A DNA stretch of 64,000 bases from Nemertoderma westbladi. Taxonomy: Eukaryota; Xenacoelomorpha; Nemertodermatida; Nemertodermatidae. Position numbers and translations under genes: made by a program. Of this stretch, positions 1 through 9,869 are shown in pieces; position 1 is the first letter of the stretch; every line of letters starts with the position of its first letter. Where the stretch lies: the NCBI GenBank assembly GCA_032718475.1, contig JAUCBJ010007572.1, positions 24,301-88,300 of the forward strand. Reading direction: 5' to 3'. The notes beneath the pieces were generated by a model. That model searched no databases, was not told where the DNA came from, and saw nothing but the letters and a program-made list of their open reading frames with translations.

Positions 1-2270
1 AGTTGATCAGCACCGCCGTTTTTCGGAGGTTTACATAGATTTTAGTTGATCAACGCCGCCGTTTTTCGGCGGTGTACGTACATAGATTTTAGTTGATCAA
101 CACCACCGTTTTTCGGCGGTGTACATAGATTTTAGTTCATCAACACCGCCGTTTTTCGGCGGTTTACATAGATTTTAGTTGATCAGCACCGTCGTTTTTC
201 GGCGGTTTACATAGATTTTAGTTGATCAACACCGCCGTTTTTCGGCGGTGTACGTACATAGATTTTAGTTGATCAACACCGCCGTTTTTCGGCGGTGTAC
301 ATAGATTTTAGTTGATCAACGCCGCCGTTTTTCGGCGGTGTACGTACATAGATTTTAGTTCATCAACACCGCCGTTTTTCGGAGGTTTACATAGATTTTA
401 GTTGATCAACGCCGCCGTTTTTCGGCGGTGTACGTACATAGATTTTAGTTGATCAGCACCGTCGTTTTTCGGCGGTTTACATAGATTTTAGTTGATCAAC
501 GCCGCCGTTTTTCGGCGGTGTACGTACATAGATTTTAGTTGATCAACACCGCCGTTTTTCGGCGGTGTACATAGATTTTAGTTGATCAACGCCGCCGTTT
601 TTCGGCGGTGTACGTACATAGATTTTAGTTGATCAACACCGCCGTTTTTCGGCGGTGTACATAGATTTTAGTTCATCAACACCGCCGTTTTTCGGAGGTT
701 TACATAGATTTTAGTTCATCAACACCGCCGTTTTCGGCGGTTTACATAGATTTTAGTTGATCAACGCCGCCGTTTTTCGGCGGTGTACGTACATAGATTT
801 TAGTTGATCAACACCGCCGTTTTTCGGCGGTGTACGTACATAGATTTTAGTTCATCAACACCACCGTTTTTCGGAGGTTTACATAGATTTTAGTTCATCA
901 ACACCGCCGTTTTTCGGCGGTTTACATAGATTTTAGTTCATCAACACCGCCGTTTTTCGGCGGTTTACATAGATTTTAGTTGATCAACACCACCGTTTTT
1001 CGGCGGTTTACATAGATTTTAGTTCATCAACACCGCCGTTTTTCGGCGGTTTACATAGATTTTAGTTCATCAACACCGCCGTTTTTCGGCGGTTTACATA
1101 GATTTTAGTTCATCAACACCGCCGTTTTTCGGCGGTTTACATAGATTTTAGTTCATCAACACCGCCGTTTTTCGGCGGTTTACATAGATTTTAGTTCATC
1201 AACACCGCCGTTTTTCGGCGGTTTACATAGATTTTAGTTCATCAACACCGCCGTTTTTCGGCGGTTTACATAGATTTTAGTTCATCAACACCACCGTTTT
1301 TCGGCGGTTTACATAGATTTTAGTTCATCAACACCGCCGTTTTTCGGCGGTTTACATAGATTTTAGTTCATCAACACCGCCGTTTTTCGGCGGTTTACAT
1401 AGATTTTAGTTCATCAACACCGCCGTTTTTCGGAGGTTTACATAGATTTTAGTTCATCAACACCGCCGTTTTTCGGCGGTTTACATAGATTTTAGTTCAT
1501 CAACACCACCGTTTTTTGGCGGTTTACATAGATTTTAGTTCATCAACACCGCCGTTTTTCGGAGGTTTACATAGATTTTAGTTCATCAACACCGCCGTTT
1601 TTCGGAGGTTTACATAGATTTTAGTTCATCAACACCGCCGTTTTTCGGCGGTTTACATAGATTTTAGTTCATCAACACCACCGTTTTTCGGCGGTTTACA
1701 TAGATTTTAGTTCATCAACACCGCCGTTTTTCGGAGGTTTACATAGATTTTAGTTCATCAACACCACCGTTTTTCGGCGGTTTACATAGATTTTAGTTCA
1801 TCAACACCGCCGTTTTTCGGAGGTTTACATAGATTTTAGTTCATCAACACCACCGTTTTTCGGCGGTTTACATAGATTTTAGTTCATCAACACCGCCGTT
1901 TTTCGGCGGTTTACATAGATTTTAGTTCATCAACACCGCCGTTTTTCGGCGGTGTACATAGATTTTAGTTCATCAACACCGCCGTTTTTCGGCGGTTTAC
2001 ATAGATTTTAGTTCATCAACACCACCGTTTTTCGGCGGTTTACATAGATTTTAGTTGATCAACACCGCCGTTTTTCGGCGGTGTACATAGATTTTAGTTC
2101 ATCAACACCGCCGTTTTTCGGCGGTTTACATAGATTTTAGTTCATCAACACCACCGTTTTTCGGCGGTGTACATATATTTTAGTTGATCAACACCGCCGT
2201 TTTTCGGCGGTGTACATATATTTTAGTTGATCAACACCGCCGTTTTTCGGCGGTGTACATATATTTTAGT
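1..2270. repeat. Satellite array of ~43 bp units, each with a perfect hairpin
   Basis: About 52 head-to-tail units fill the window from its first base, so the array continues upstream. Most units are 43 bp; a variant with an extra GTAC (TACGTACATAG) is 47 bp and is concentrated in the first ~850 bp. Each unit carries the inverted repeat CACCGCCG-TTTTT-CGGCGGTG, an 8-9 bp GC stem with a five-T loop. The segment TTGATCAA in the early and final units is itself a palindrome and becomes TTCATCAA in the middle units. Some units show compensating or broken stem variants (CACCACCG, CGGAGG). It may lie in an upstream RTF1 intron, but this cannot be shown here. Confidence 0.95.
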
Positions 2271-2857
2271 AGTCTTTGCCGTTATTAGTAGTAAGAAGGT
2301 TACTGACGCTTTTTGTGTGAAAAGTTCGTGTTGACCGGTTTTTTTTAAGTGAGAGTCCACGATGAAGCAGATTTCGCAGATCAGTTTGTGGCACTTGATT
2401 GTATTTGATTGTACTGATGTATGATTGATTGATGTTTGTTATGGTTTCCTAAGATTATACTATATTGAATAGAGTAGAAATCCTTGCTATCAAGCTACTC
2501 CAAGTGTTATTCTCCTTCAACTTGCATGGCTTTTTATTTTGCTTGATTGTGGGCTACAGTCACAATTATATCTTTGTTCTTTTTTGGTGTTGTCTTCGTT
2601 CTGCCTACTTTCACTCGCAATGGAGATAATACAGTTGACTATTTGGTTGAATCTGCTAAACCTCTCTCTGCAAGAAATAGCCATACTGACTGGTCTGGCA
2701 GATTCGCCAGCTGCATTCTGCAAATATAATATATGACAAACTTTTCCTTTGCCCAGGGCTTCAGTGTGCTTAAATAGATGCAAAACATATTCCTTCTGTT
2801 CATTTCATGTTGTTTTCTTTTCTTGAACTCCGGCAAACTTTTGTGTATCAGGGGTAC
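2271..2857. other. Gene-free flank, nothing recognised
   Basis: AT-rich unique-looking DNA between the satellite and a poly-G tract. Short open frames on both strands overlap each other and show no recognisable domain or codon bias. No exon with RTF1 N-terminal character (acidic, Ser/Asp/Glu-rich) was found. Confidence 0.5.
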
Positions 2858-2940
2858 TTCTTCCAGATAGGGGGGGGGGGGGGGGGGGGGGGGGGGGAAT
2901 AAAACTGTAACATAAAAGGGCAATTCCGCGAAAAGGTCAC
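2858..2940. repeat. MITE-end remnant with 28-base poly-G tract
   Basis: The sequence TCCAGATAG is followed by 28 G residues. The same word followed by poly-G begins the MITE at 61422-61696, so this is probably the terminus of a related copy with the rest diverged or deleted. Confidence 0.55.
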
Positions 2941-3144
2941 CCTACTACCAAAAATTTAAATGATTCAATGATACATATGATGGGTGTTAAAGTAAACCAG
3001 ATATCCCAAATTGTTGGAAAAACTCACACTGACCCCAATATATTTATGTAACTTCAAAAAAATAGGACTGAATAAGAAGTAAATAGATCATATTGAAAAT
3101 TTATTCAAATATTTTTGCAATTATCTACACCTCGTGGGGACAAG

Positions 3145-4130
3145 GAAAAAATAAAACAACCAATTACTGACAGAAAAACTAATGGAGTTACAGTGTCAGA
3201 GATTTGGAGATTTAATATAGGGTATAATGTTCTACTATGCGGTTGTAATAGACCAAGTCAGAAATTACGTCCGTTACGGAAGAGGAAGGGGTGATGTATT
3301 AAACTCATCACTTTCTGTGCAAAGCAGATTTATTGTCTAGTAACTTGAGACAAAAAACTAACATCAATGCGGTAAAAGTCTTTGTTGTGTATTTATCGTA
3401 ACGGACGTAATTTCTGTAGAATTATGTTTAAGCGAGGAAATTGATACAATGGCAATTACCGGTCCTGTGGTGTTTTTAGGCATTATTGAGGACTGTTGAA
3501 TATAAATTAAGTGAATCAGAACATAAATAACAATAATTAATGCATTATAATTGCATTATAATGCATTGCAATTAATTGCAATAATTTTAGTTTCCCGAGA
3601 CAGATTGATTTTCGTTTAAGTTTTCTGTGATTTAAACCCTTAACATTGTATCCTCTCATTTTTGTACTCCGGTTGGACCTGCATTCCGATTCCACCATAT
3701 AAATGTTACCAATAGCAATAAGTTTAATGTATTAGGCTTATCATAAAACAAAAACCATGCTAAAATTGGAAGTATTTCATAAAATAGGTACCAGTGGTTG
3801 GTTTTAGAGCAGTAACCATCTAATGGGGAGAAGGAATAAATATAATACCTAATTACTGACAGAAAAACTAATTGAGATACAGTGAAGAAACTTTGGTGAC
3901 TTCAAATATAGGGTATCATGTTCTACTATGTGGTAGTAAATAGACCAAGTTAAAAATTACGTCCGTTACGGAAGAGGAAGGCTGTATTCGACTCATTGCT
4001 TTCAGTGCAATTGTGCAAAGCAGACTTATTGTCAATACTTATTAATTGTCTTGTAACTTTAGACAAAAAACTAACAACATTGCAGTAAGTCTTTGCTGTG
4101 TATTTATCGTAACGAACGTAAATAGTAGCA
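3145..4130. repeat. Two diverged ~280 bp direct repeats carrying TTACGTCCGTTACGG
   Basis: Segments at about 3145-3420 and 3845-4130 align along their length. They share an ATTACTGACAGAAAAACTAA start, a TAGGGTAT(A/C)ATGTTCTACTATG block, an AATTACGTCCGTTACGGAAG block and a closing inverse-complement block (GTAACGGACGTAAT in the first, GTAACGAACGTAAAT in the second). Each copy therefore has the motif in both orientations ~130-150 bp apart. This looks like a duplicated non-autonomous element with subterminal repeats. No coding sequence is evident. Confidence 0.7.
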
Positions 4131-4455
4131 ATAGAGCAGTGACCATCTCCTACACTCTGCAAACAGCGCTACAGCCCTGTAATTTCTCCAATTATGTTGG
4201 TTGCTGGTTTGTTTTTGGCTATTAACAGCCTAACCTGAAGGATTGGTTACTTATATTGTGTTACTGATAGTAAGGCTGCCTTAATTGTCTTTATGCCAAA
4301 ATTTAGCTCTTCTGCACCTCTGGACTTCTTTTTATCCAAAATACTATATTGAAAAATATTCAGTGCGACTTAAGTAGTGGATTTGCACACTTCTTTAGTT
4401 GAAAACATCAATTTACACGCAATTGAAAGTAACACCATGTAACATAATTGCACAG

Positions 4456-4846
4456 TTACGTCCGTTACAGGAGATGGTTACGTCCGTTACGAAAATCAAT
4501 TTCAAACTGTATGAAAACCAGTGGTCAGTAGCCCTAAATTGTTTTATTAATATGTTCGGCATATATTCTGCAATCATTACTAAGAAGGGTTTGTCAGAAC
4601 ATTGCTTCAATTCGCACGAATATTGATGAGAACATAGCTACCTCAGAAATTCCATTTTGTGCGATTACGTCCGTTACAGGTGTATTAGCTTGCCCTATAA
4701 GCACATGCAATTATTTAATAATAATCTGGGGTATTTACGTTATAGTACCAGTGGTCCAGCAACACCACACAAAATATTTATAAAAAATACTCAGTGGTGT
4801 TCGCAGTGGAGGCCTTTAAACTCTGTGATAGTTATGTCCGTTACCG
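4456..4846. repeat. Further isolated ACGTCCGTTAC motifs
   Basis: Four more copies of TTACGTCCGTTAC or a one-base variant lie at about 4456, 4481, 4664 and 4833, all in + orientation and without the flanking sequence of the two larger repeats. The spacing is irregular. Confidence 0.6.
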
Positions 4847-4879
4847 TGGAAATGCCCAAAACTGTAAACTGTTATATTG

Positions 4880-5021
4880 TGTTTAGTTTATTGTTTTGGT
4901 TAAAATAACGTGCCACTGTAAACTGCTCCTTTCCCTAAATTAAGAATTTAACATTGAGGCGGAATATATATTCGCCAAGGCGGGTTTTTCGTCCAGTTCC
5001 CCCCCCCCCCCCCCCCCCCCC
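4880..5021. repeat. MITE-type repeat end with 23-base poly-C
   Basis: Contains the block GTTTATTGTTTTGGTTAAA, then AACGTGCCACTGTAAACTGC and CTCCTTTCCCTAAATT, and ends in 23 C residues. The same ordered blocks occur at 31345-31440 and 36370-36450, in reverse at 61500-61575 and 56293-56345, and partly at 46670 and 53940. This is one member of a dispersed family. Confidence 0.7.
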
Positions 5022-5043
5022 TGTCTCACTTCTTCTCGATTTA

Positions 5044-5378
5044 TTGCACTTCTATGCAGTGCCTCTTGTCTCCATTTTTCACTTCTTTGCAGTGCCTCTT
5101 GTCTCCATTTTTCACTTCTTTGCAGTGCCTCTTGTCTCCATTTTTATCTTCTTTGCAGTGCCTCTTGTCTCCATTTTTCACTTCTTTGCAGTGCCTCTTG
5201 TCTCCATTTTTCACTTCTTTGCAGTGCCTCTTGTCTCCATTTTTCACTTCTTTGCAGTGCCTCTTGTCTCCATTTTTCACTTCTTTGCAGTGCCTCTTGT
5301 CTCCATTTTTCACTTCTTTGCAATGCATCTTGTCTCCATTTTTACTTCTTTGCAGTGCCTCTTGTCTCCATTTTTCAC
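5044..5378. repeat. 33 bp tandem repeat, ~10 copies
   Basis: The unit begins TTTGCAGTGCCTCTTGTCTC and continues with CATTTTTCACTTC. Because 33 is a multiple of three the array stays open in several frames on both strands. This explains the long open frames here, and no real protein is implied. One unit is shorter by about two bases near 5340. Confidence 0.9.
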
Positions 5379-5531
5379 ATTCTAAATAATCTAGAATATC
5401 TATGTTCCTCTGCGCTCTTTGTCGTTGACAACCAAGATACCTGATGTGTTTGTAAGTATTCAGGCACCTCTAGTAGTTTCCTTTGCATCTTTCCTGTTCC
5501 AAATGATTTGCAAGGCTGTTGCCTCCATGTT

Positions 5532-5662
5532 CATGTCCTCCGCTTTGCAGGACATTGCTTTCGGAGGACCAACCAGTGCATAATCTTGTGCTTTGGCGGC
5601 TTCATGAAGTGAATAAGCATGGTGAACAGCCCATGACTTTCTTGAGACACTCTTAAAGGGCA
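5532..5662 (+). mobile_element. LINE 3'-end fragment
   Basis: Matches the C-terminal coding part of the LINE at 57069-60365: the stretches around CGCTTTGCAGGACATTGCTT, CAGTGCATAATCTTG and CATGACTTTCTTGAGAC are shared in the same order. It is diverged and lacks both ends, so it is an old fragment just upstream of an RTF1 exon. Confidence 0.75.
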
Positions 5663-5771
5663 TGGTTGGATAATTCTGCGAAAAATAATTTAATACTATT
5701 TATTTATACCACATCATTATATGTGGTTGTTTTAATTACCGCTGTATTTTAACGTTTATCTGTTCTAATAG

Positions 5772-6045
5772 GAAGAAACTCAACTCTATGACAGACATCG
5801 AACGGGAAACTGAGTTGTTTAACAGAATGGAACGGCGTGCCGCCCTAAAGACACGTTACGAGATCGAAAAGAAACTCAAAGAAACTAAACGGTTACAGAA
5901 GAAGAGAGATGCGAGTAAACGCAAACCAATCGCCGTGAAGAGTAACAGGAGTAATCAACGGAAGAAAAGTAGTGCGCGGGAAGCTGTGGTGTCCACGGAC
6001 CCAAAGCAGAGGGCTGCTAGTAGGAGACAGGCACTGGACCAAGTG
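5772..6045 (+). CDS. RTF1: RTF1 (Paf1 complex), first visible exon
   Basis: RTF1 is a nuclear Paf1/RNA polymerase II elongation complex subunit. Its known roles are binding phosphorylated Spt5 and promoting histone H2B ubiquitylation. The exon follows the acceptor TTCTAATAG and reads KKLNSMTDIERETELFNRME, then a Lys-rich segment. This matches the basic block of animal RTF1 before the Plus3 domain (human ...EEMTEKEREQELYNR...). The frame runs through to the donor GTG|GTAAGT at 6046 with phase 0, joining Gln-Lys-Lys-Asp of the next exon. The ATG at 5788 is internal: the homology extends upstream of it, so the true N terminus (~200 residues in animals, acidic) lies in exons not seen here. The donor region is duplicated 56 bp downstream. 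Confidence 0.88.
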
Positions 6046-6115
6046 GTAAGTGTCAACCTACCTCGATAGAGAACAGTGGGAGACAGGGGTTGGACCAAGT
6101 GGTAAGTGTCAACGT
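6020..6115 (+). repeat. Tandem duplication of the exon end and its 5' splice site
   Basis: The words GGACCAAGTGGTAAGTGTCAA occur twice in essence: GGACCAAGTG|GTAAGTGTC with GTAAGT at 6046 and again at 6102, 56 bp apart. AGACAGG precedes both and GAGAA(C/T)AGT follows both. The result is two equally good 5' splice sites. Use of the second would add 56 bp, which meets in-frame stops (TAG after CCTCGA at 6067) and would break the frame. Confidence 0.85.
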
Positions 6116-6254
6116 TTCTCTGTTGAGAATAGTCGTAGATAATTTTTCGGGTTTCACCAAAAATAAAACTGCTCGCTCCCCGCCCTATGTTTATTCGTCG
6201 GTCCATCAAAATTTGTAACTACTACGGATTGAGTACTACTAGGATCCAGTCTAG

Positions 6255-7975
6255 TCATAAGGCGCAGAAAGAGTCCCGACTCAAACAGACTACAGCGGCC
6301 AAGAATGCAGTTAAGGCTGCATCTAGGTCCCTGAACAGGCAGTACTCTGCTAATCTACAGGAGCTAATAAACCAACAGGTTGATGCCATCAATGATGCTG
6401 ACGACAGCAGGCAATCATCCCAGGCATGGAAATCAATCAATCTGCTTACTGGGCGGAAAAGCCAACCAACCACCAAGGTTAAGGCTGAATCACCAGCCGA
6501 TCGCCTCAATGGTTGGAAAGCCCACTTTGAAAAGCTCCTCAATAATGACAGGGTATTGCCTGATAACTTTATAGAAGTAAAAGTGTCTGAGTCTGTACTC
6601 CCTGATATTCCCATTGGCGATATCTCCTTTGCAGAAGTGAAGGTTGCTGCAAAGAGCATTAAGACCAATCGTGCCAGTGGAGTAGATGGTGTTCCCCCTG
6701 AGGTCTTTAAAATACCTGAGTGTTTAAAGCTCATCATAGTAGACATGTACCGAACAACAAGAGTCCCACAAGAAATGAAAACTAACACTCTATGGTTCTT
6801 TTCGGGGAATCTCATTGATCTCGATGGCTGCAAAGCTATACAATAGAATTCTATTAAATCGCATCAGGGATCCCATTGAGAGACTGCTACGTGGAAATCA
6901 GAATGGGTTCCGTAAAGGTCGTGGGACCATGGAGCCCATTTTGGCACTTAGAAGGATAATTGAAGAGTTATCAAAAAAGAAAGACAGGCATCTGGCTGTT
7001 ATCTTTGTTGACTTCTTCAAGGCCTTTGATTCAGTCTCTCGCTCACGTATGTTCAGCATACTTTCATTATATGGGATTCCTGATGAAATTATAGCAGCAA
7101 TCAGATCAGTATACGATGGTTCGACAACATTTGTGTCTACTGTTGATGGTAACACAGAACCATTTGAAGTGTTATGGGGCGTCCTCCAAGGAGACACACT
7201 TGCACCATTCTTGTTCATTATTGTGGTTGACTATGTTCTACGCATGTCCTTAGATCATTATAATGATGATGGGGTGATGATAACTCCACCAACTGGCTCC
7301 AGAAGGCGAGGAAATCCTGCCAAGTACCTAACTGATCTAGACTTTGCTGATGACTTAGGAGTACTCTCAGAATCATTAGAGGGAACCCAACGGCTCCTCA
7401 GCTCATTAGAACAGGCTGCTTCTAGGCTTGAATAGGCTTTCCAGGATTTGGAAGTCACCTAGAATTAATCGGAAACTTAAGGTCCGATTATTTAGAGCAG
7501 CAGTAGTTCCAGTACTCCTCTACGGGAGTCCATGCTGGGCTCTAACTGCTGAGGACACCAAATCTCTGGATGGCACATTCACAAGAATGCTACGCCGGGT
7601 TCATTGTGTCAAGTACAATGCACACATCTCCAACCAGACACTATATAACATTGGAGGTGTCTCATTGGTTCCCCCAAGCTTGACACTAGAACAAAATCGC
7701 CTCCGCTTTGCAGGACATTGCTTTCGCCGTGAGGACCAGCCAGTGCATAATCTTGTACTTTGGCAGCCTCATGGAGTGAATAAGCATGGTGGACAGCCCA
7801 TGACTTTCTTGAGACGCATCTTAAAGGACACTGGCCTTGAAGATGCGGATGATCTAGCAAATGTCATGGGTGATAGGGAGTTGTGGCGGTGCAATTTTGT
7901 TGACAAGCCGGCACAGCATTCTTAAAAATGCAGCTGCAATGCAGCATGCCGATCCTAGTAGTAGTAGTAGTAGTA
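6255..7975 (+). mobile_element. 5'-truncated LINE insertion in RTF1 intron, with 22 bp target duplication
   Basis: Nearly identical to 58455-60412 of the full-length LINE and begins at the same TCATAAGGCGCAGAAAGAG. A 22 bp direct repeat at 6233-6254 and 7976-7997, with one mismatch, flanks it. That is a target-site duplication, so the 5' truncation arose at integration. The copy has lost ~6 bp near 6733, ~34 bp near 6788 and ~200 bp near 7425 relative to the full copy, which breaks the reverse transcriptase frame and removes part of the region after the FADD motif. It ends in a (TAG)n tract. Very few substitutions separate it from the full copy, so it is young. Confidence 0.93.
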
Positions 7976-7997
7976 GTACTACTAGGATTCAGTCTAG

Positions 7998-8280
7998 GTT
8001 CCACCTTGGTGTAGTGGTTGCATTGAATTCACATCTCCCGTAGGTCGTTGGTTCGATCCTCACATGGGCCATGGTAGTTTTCGTTTCGGCACGAATGCTT
8101 TAAAGGGACCAGCCAGGGCGCATCTCTCTGCCTTGCTTCCTTAAGTGGTAGCTAAATGAGTACTGGAGTTTCCTCTGGGGAGTATAGTTCTGGGGGGACC
8201 ACACTGGAAATAAGTCGTCAGACTTTGTGCGTAATCTCTGGCCTAGCGGCAGAATAAAATTTACTTTACTTTTTTTAGCA
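7998..8280 (+). mobile_element. tRNA-derived SINE
   Basis: The first ~75 bases look like a tRNA: an A-box-like TTGGTGTAGTGG at 8006-8017 and a perfect B box GGTTCGATCCT at 8050-8060. A ~200 bp non-tRNA body follows and ends with AATAAAATTTACTTTACTTT and a T-rich tail. The spacing of the boxes (~40 bp) suits a Pol III internal promoter. The LINE at 6255 inserted exactly at its 5' edge. I do not recognise the body as a named SINE core domain. Confidence 0.75.
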
Positions 8281-8471
8281 TACTTGCCTCTCTCCATAAT
8301 CACACTCCCACTTTACACAGAACCCAATGAGATTATAATTCATGCCAAATAATAATTAATTTGACCTTATGTTTATATATGCGGAATAATGAATTAGTAA
8401 CTGAATTAAAATTCAATTGTAAAAGCAAAAGGTATATACATTCCATCTTATTTGCGGTATCATTATTGCAG

Positions 8472-8782
8472 CAAAAGAAAGATAAGAAGAGTCAGGCGTT
8501 GGAAGATCTAATGGCAGCGAGAGAAAAGAAGAAAGAGAAAGAGCAAGTCCAACAACAGAAACACAAACTGAAAGCTGCTGATGTGTTTAGTGATGACGAT
8601 GAGGATGAGGCCCCCGCTAACGCTGTCCAACCGGAAGTGGTCCCAGACGACAAGGACGACAGCAGCAGTGGTAGTAAAAGCACTGACGTCGATTCGGATA
8701 GCGACACTGGTGATGCAGAGACGGAGGCCGAAATCACTTACATCGAGAACAAGGAGCAGTTGTGTAAAATTCGACTCTCCAG
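8472..8782 (+). CDS. RTF1: RTF1, second visible exon (linker before Plus3)
   Basis: The exon follows the acceptor TTATTGCAG and begins Gln-Lys-Lys-Asp-Lys-Lys-Ser-Gln-Ala-Leu-Glu. This matches the DKKSQA(M/L)E segment of animal RTF1. It then has a Lys/Glu helix, an acidic Ser/Asp-rich stretch (VFSDDDEDEAPAN and following) and ends LCKIRLSR. The last codon is split AG|A at the donor AG|GTAAAT (8783). The joined residues RLSR-HKLERW equal the conserved junction at the start of the Plus3 domain. The acidic serine-rich stretch is a typical CK2-type context, but phosphorylation is only an inference. Confidence 0.93.
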
Positions 8783-9308
8783 GTAAATACGTGTTCCTAA
8801 TTCACTTGTCAATACTTTTTGTAACTCAGAAAATATTAAACAAAATCACATCATTTTGATTTCATTAACGAATAGGGCTTGATTTTGTCAAACTTTCTCC
8901 TCCAACATTACCAATGTTGGAGTTACCAATGCATTACTACCGTAATGCGGATTGTACACTATTTCTGTCCAAGCCGCCGGGGCCATAAACGAATGAATTT
9001 GTTTGGCCAGTATAAATATTTTCTGTACGTTTTTTGTAATATTAATTTATAATAATAATTATCAAATATGTCATTAAGATTTTGTATTTAACAACTCTGG
9101 CAATTGAATGAGAAAATTAATTCTCCACCGACCGGAATTTTTTCGCTTCAATTGAATTAAATGAGCGAAACAACAGATTTCTCTTTTATTTTACTTTTAA
9201 ACTTTCCCGATAAATTTGATACATTTATTTTGCAACAATTTTCTAACTAACTAATAGATTCACGCATGTATTTATTAAACGTTTTATATTTTGCGTGGTC
9301 TATTTCAG

Positions 9309-9869
9309 ACACAAACTCGAGCGTTGGTGTCACGCCCCGTTCTTCTCCAAGGCGGTGGTCGGCTGCTTCGTGCGCATCGGGATCGGACGTAACGACGAAC
9401 GGCCGGTCTACCGGGTCGCCGAGGTAACCCAGGTCGTTGAGACCGCGAAGATCTACCAACTCGGTTCGACCCGCACCAACCGGGGTCTGCGACTGAAACA
9501 CGGCGCTCAGGAACGCGTCTTCCGTTTGGAGTTTGTCTCCAACCAGGACTTTACCGACTCAGAGTTCAAGAAATGGCGGGAAACAATGACAGCCAATGGG
9601 CTGTCCGCGCCGAGTACACAGTTCGTTGCTAAGAAACAGCGGGAGATGGACGAGATGATGGTTTACGAATACAACGAAGGTGATATCGACTCGATCGTTA
9701 AGGAGAGGGAACGTTTCCGTAGAAACCCGAGGAATTATGCCATGAAGAAGACCGAATTGATGAGATCAAAGGAAGTCGCAGAGATGAACGGCGATCTCAC
9801 CGCGTTGCGAAGCGTTAATGAGAAACTACACGACTTGGAAGAGAGAGCGGAACTGTTAGACAAAACTAG
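9309..9869 (+). CDS. RTF1: RTF1, Plus3 domain exon
   Basis: The exon follows the acceptor TATTTCAG and starts [20 protein letters not shown]. It encodes the whole Plus3 domain, which binds phosphorylated Spt5 repeats and single-stranded nucleic acid. The conserved [42 protein letters not shown] and NYAMKKTEL blocks are all present. The exon ends [17 protein letters not shown] plus AG of a split Arg codon. The donor is AG|GTTAGT at 9870, phase 2, which joins G-AGT-AAA-AAT of the exon at 22015 to give KTRSKNIAAINYIN as in other animals. The last ~50 bp of this exon and the donor form the first unit of the ~8 kb array that follows. Confidence 0.95.

Noticed and set aside
1-2270. CRISPR-like array of regular hairpin repeats
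   Set aside because: No unique spacers: units are contiguous head to tail, and the surrounding sequence is an animal genome.
4954-5385. Repeat proteins on both strands (AVPLVSIFHFF; HCKEVKNGDKR)
   Set aside because: Produced by a 33 bp tandem repeat whose length is a multiple of three; no start context, homology or flanking exon.
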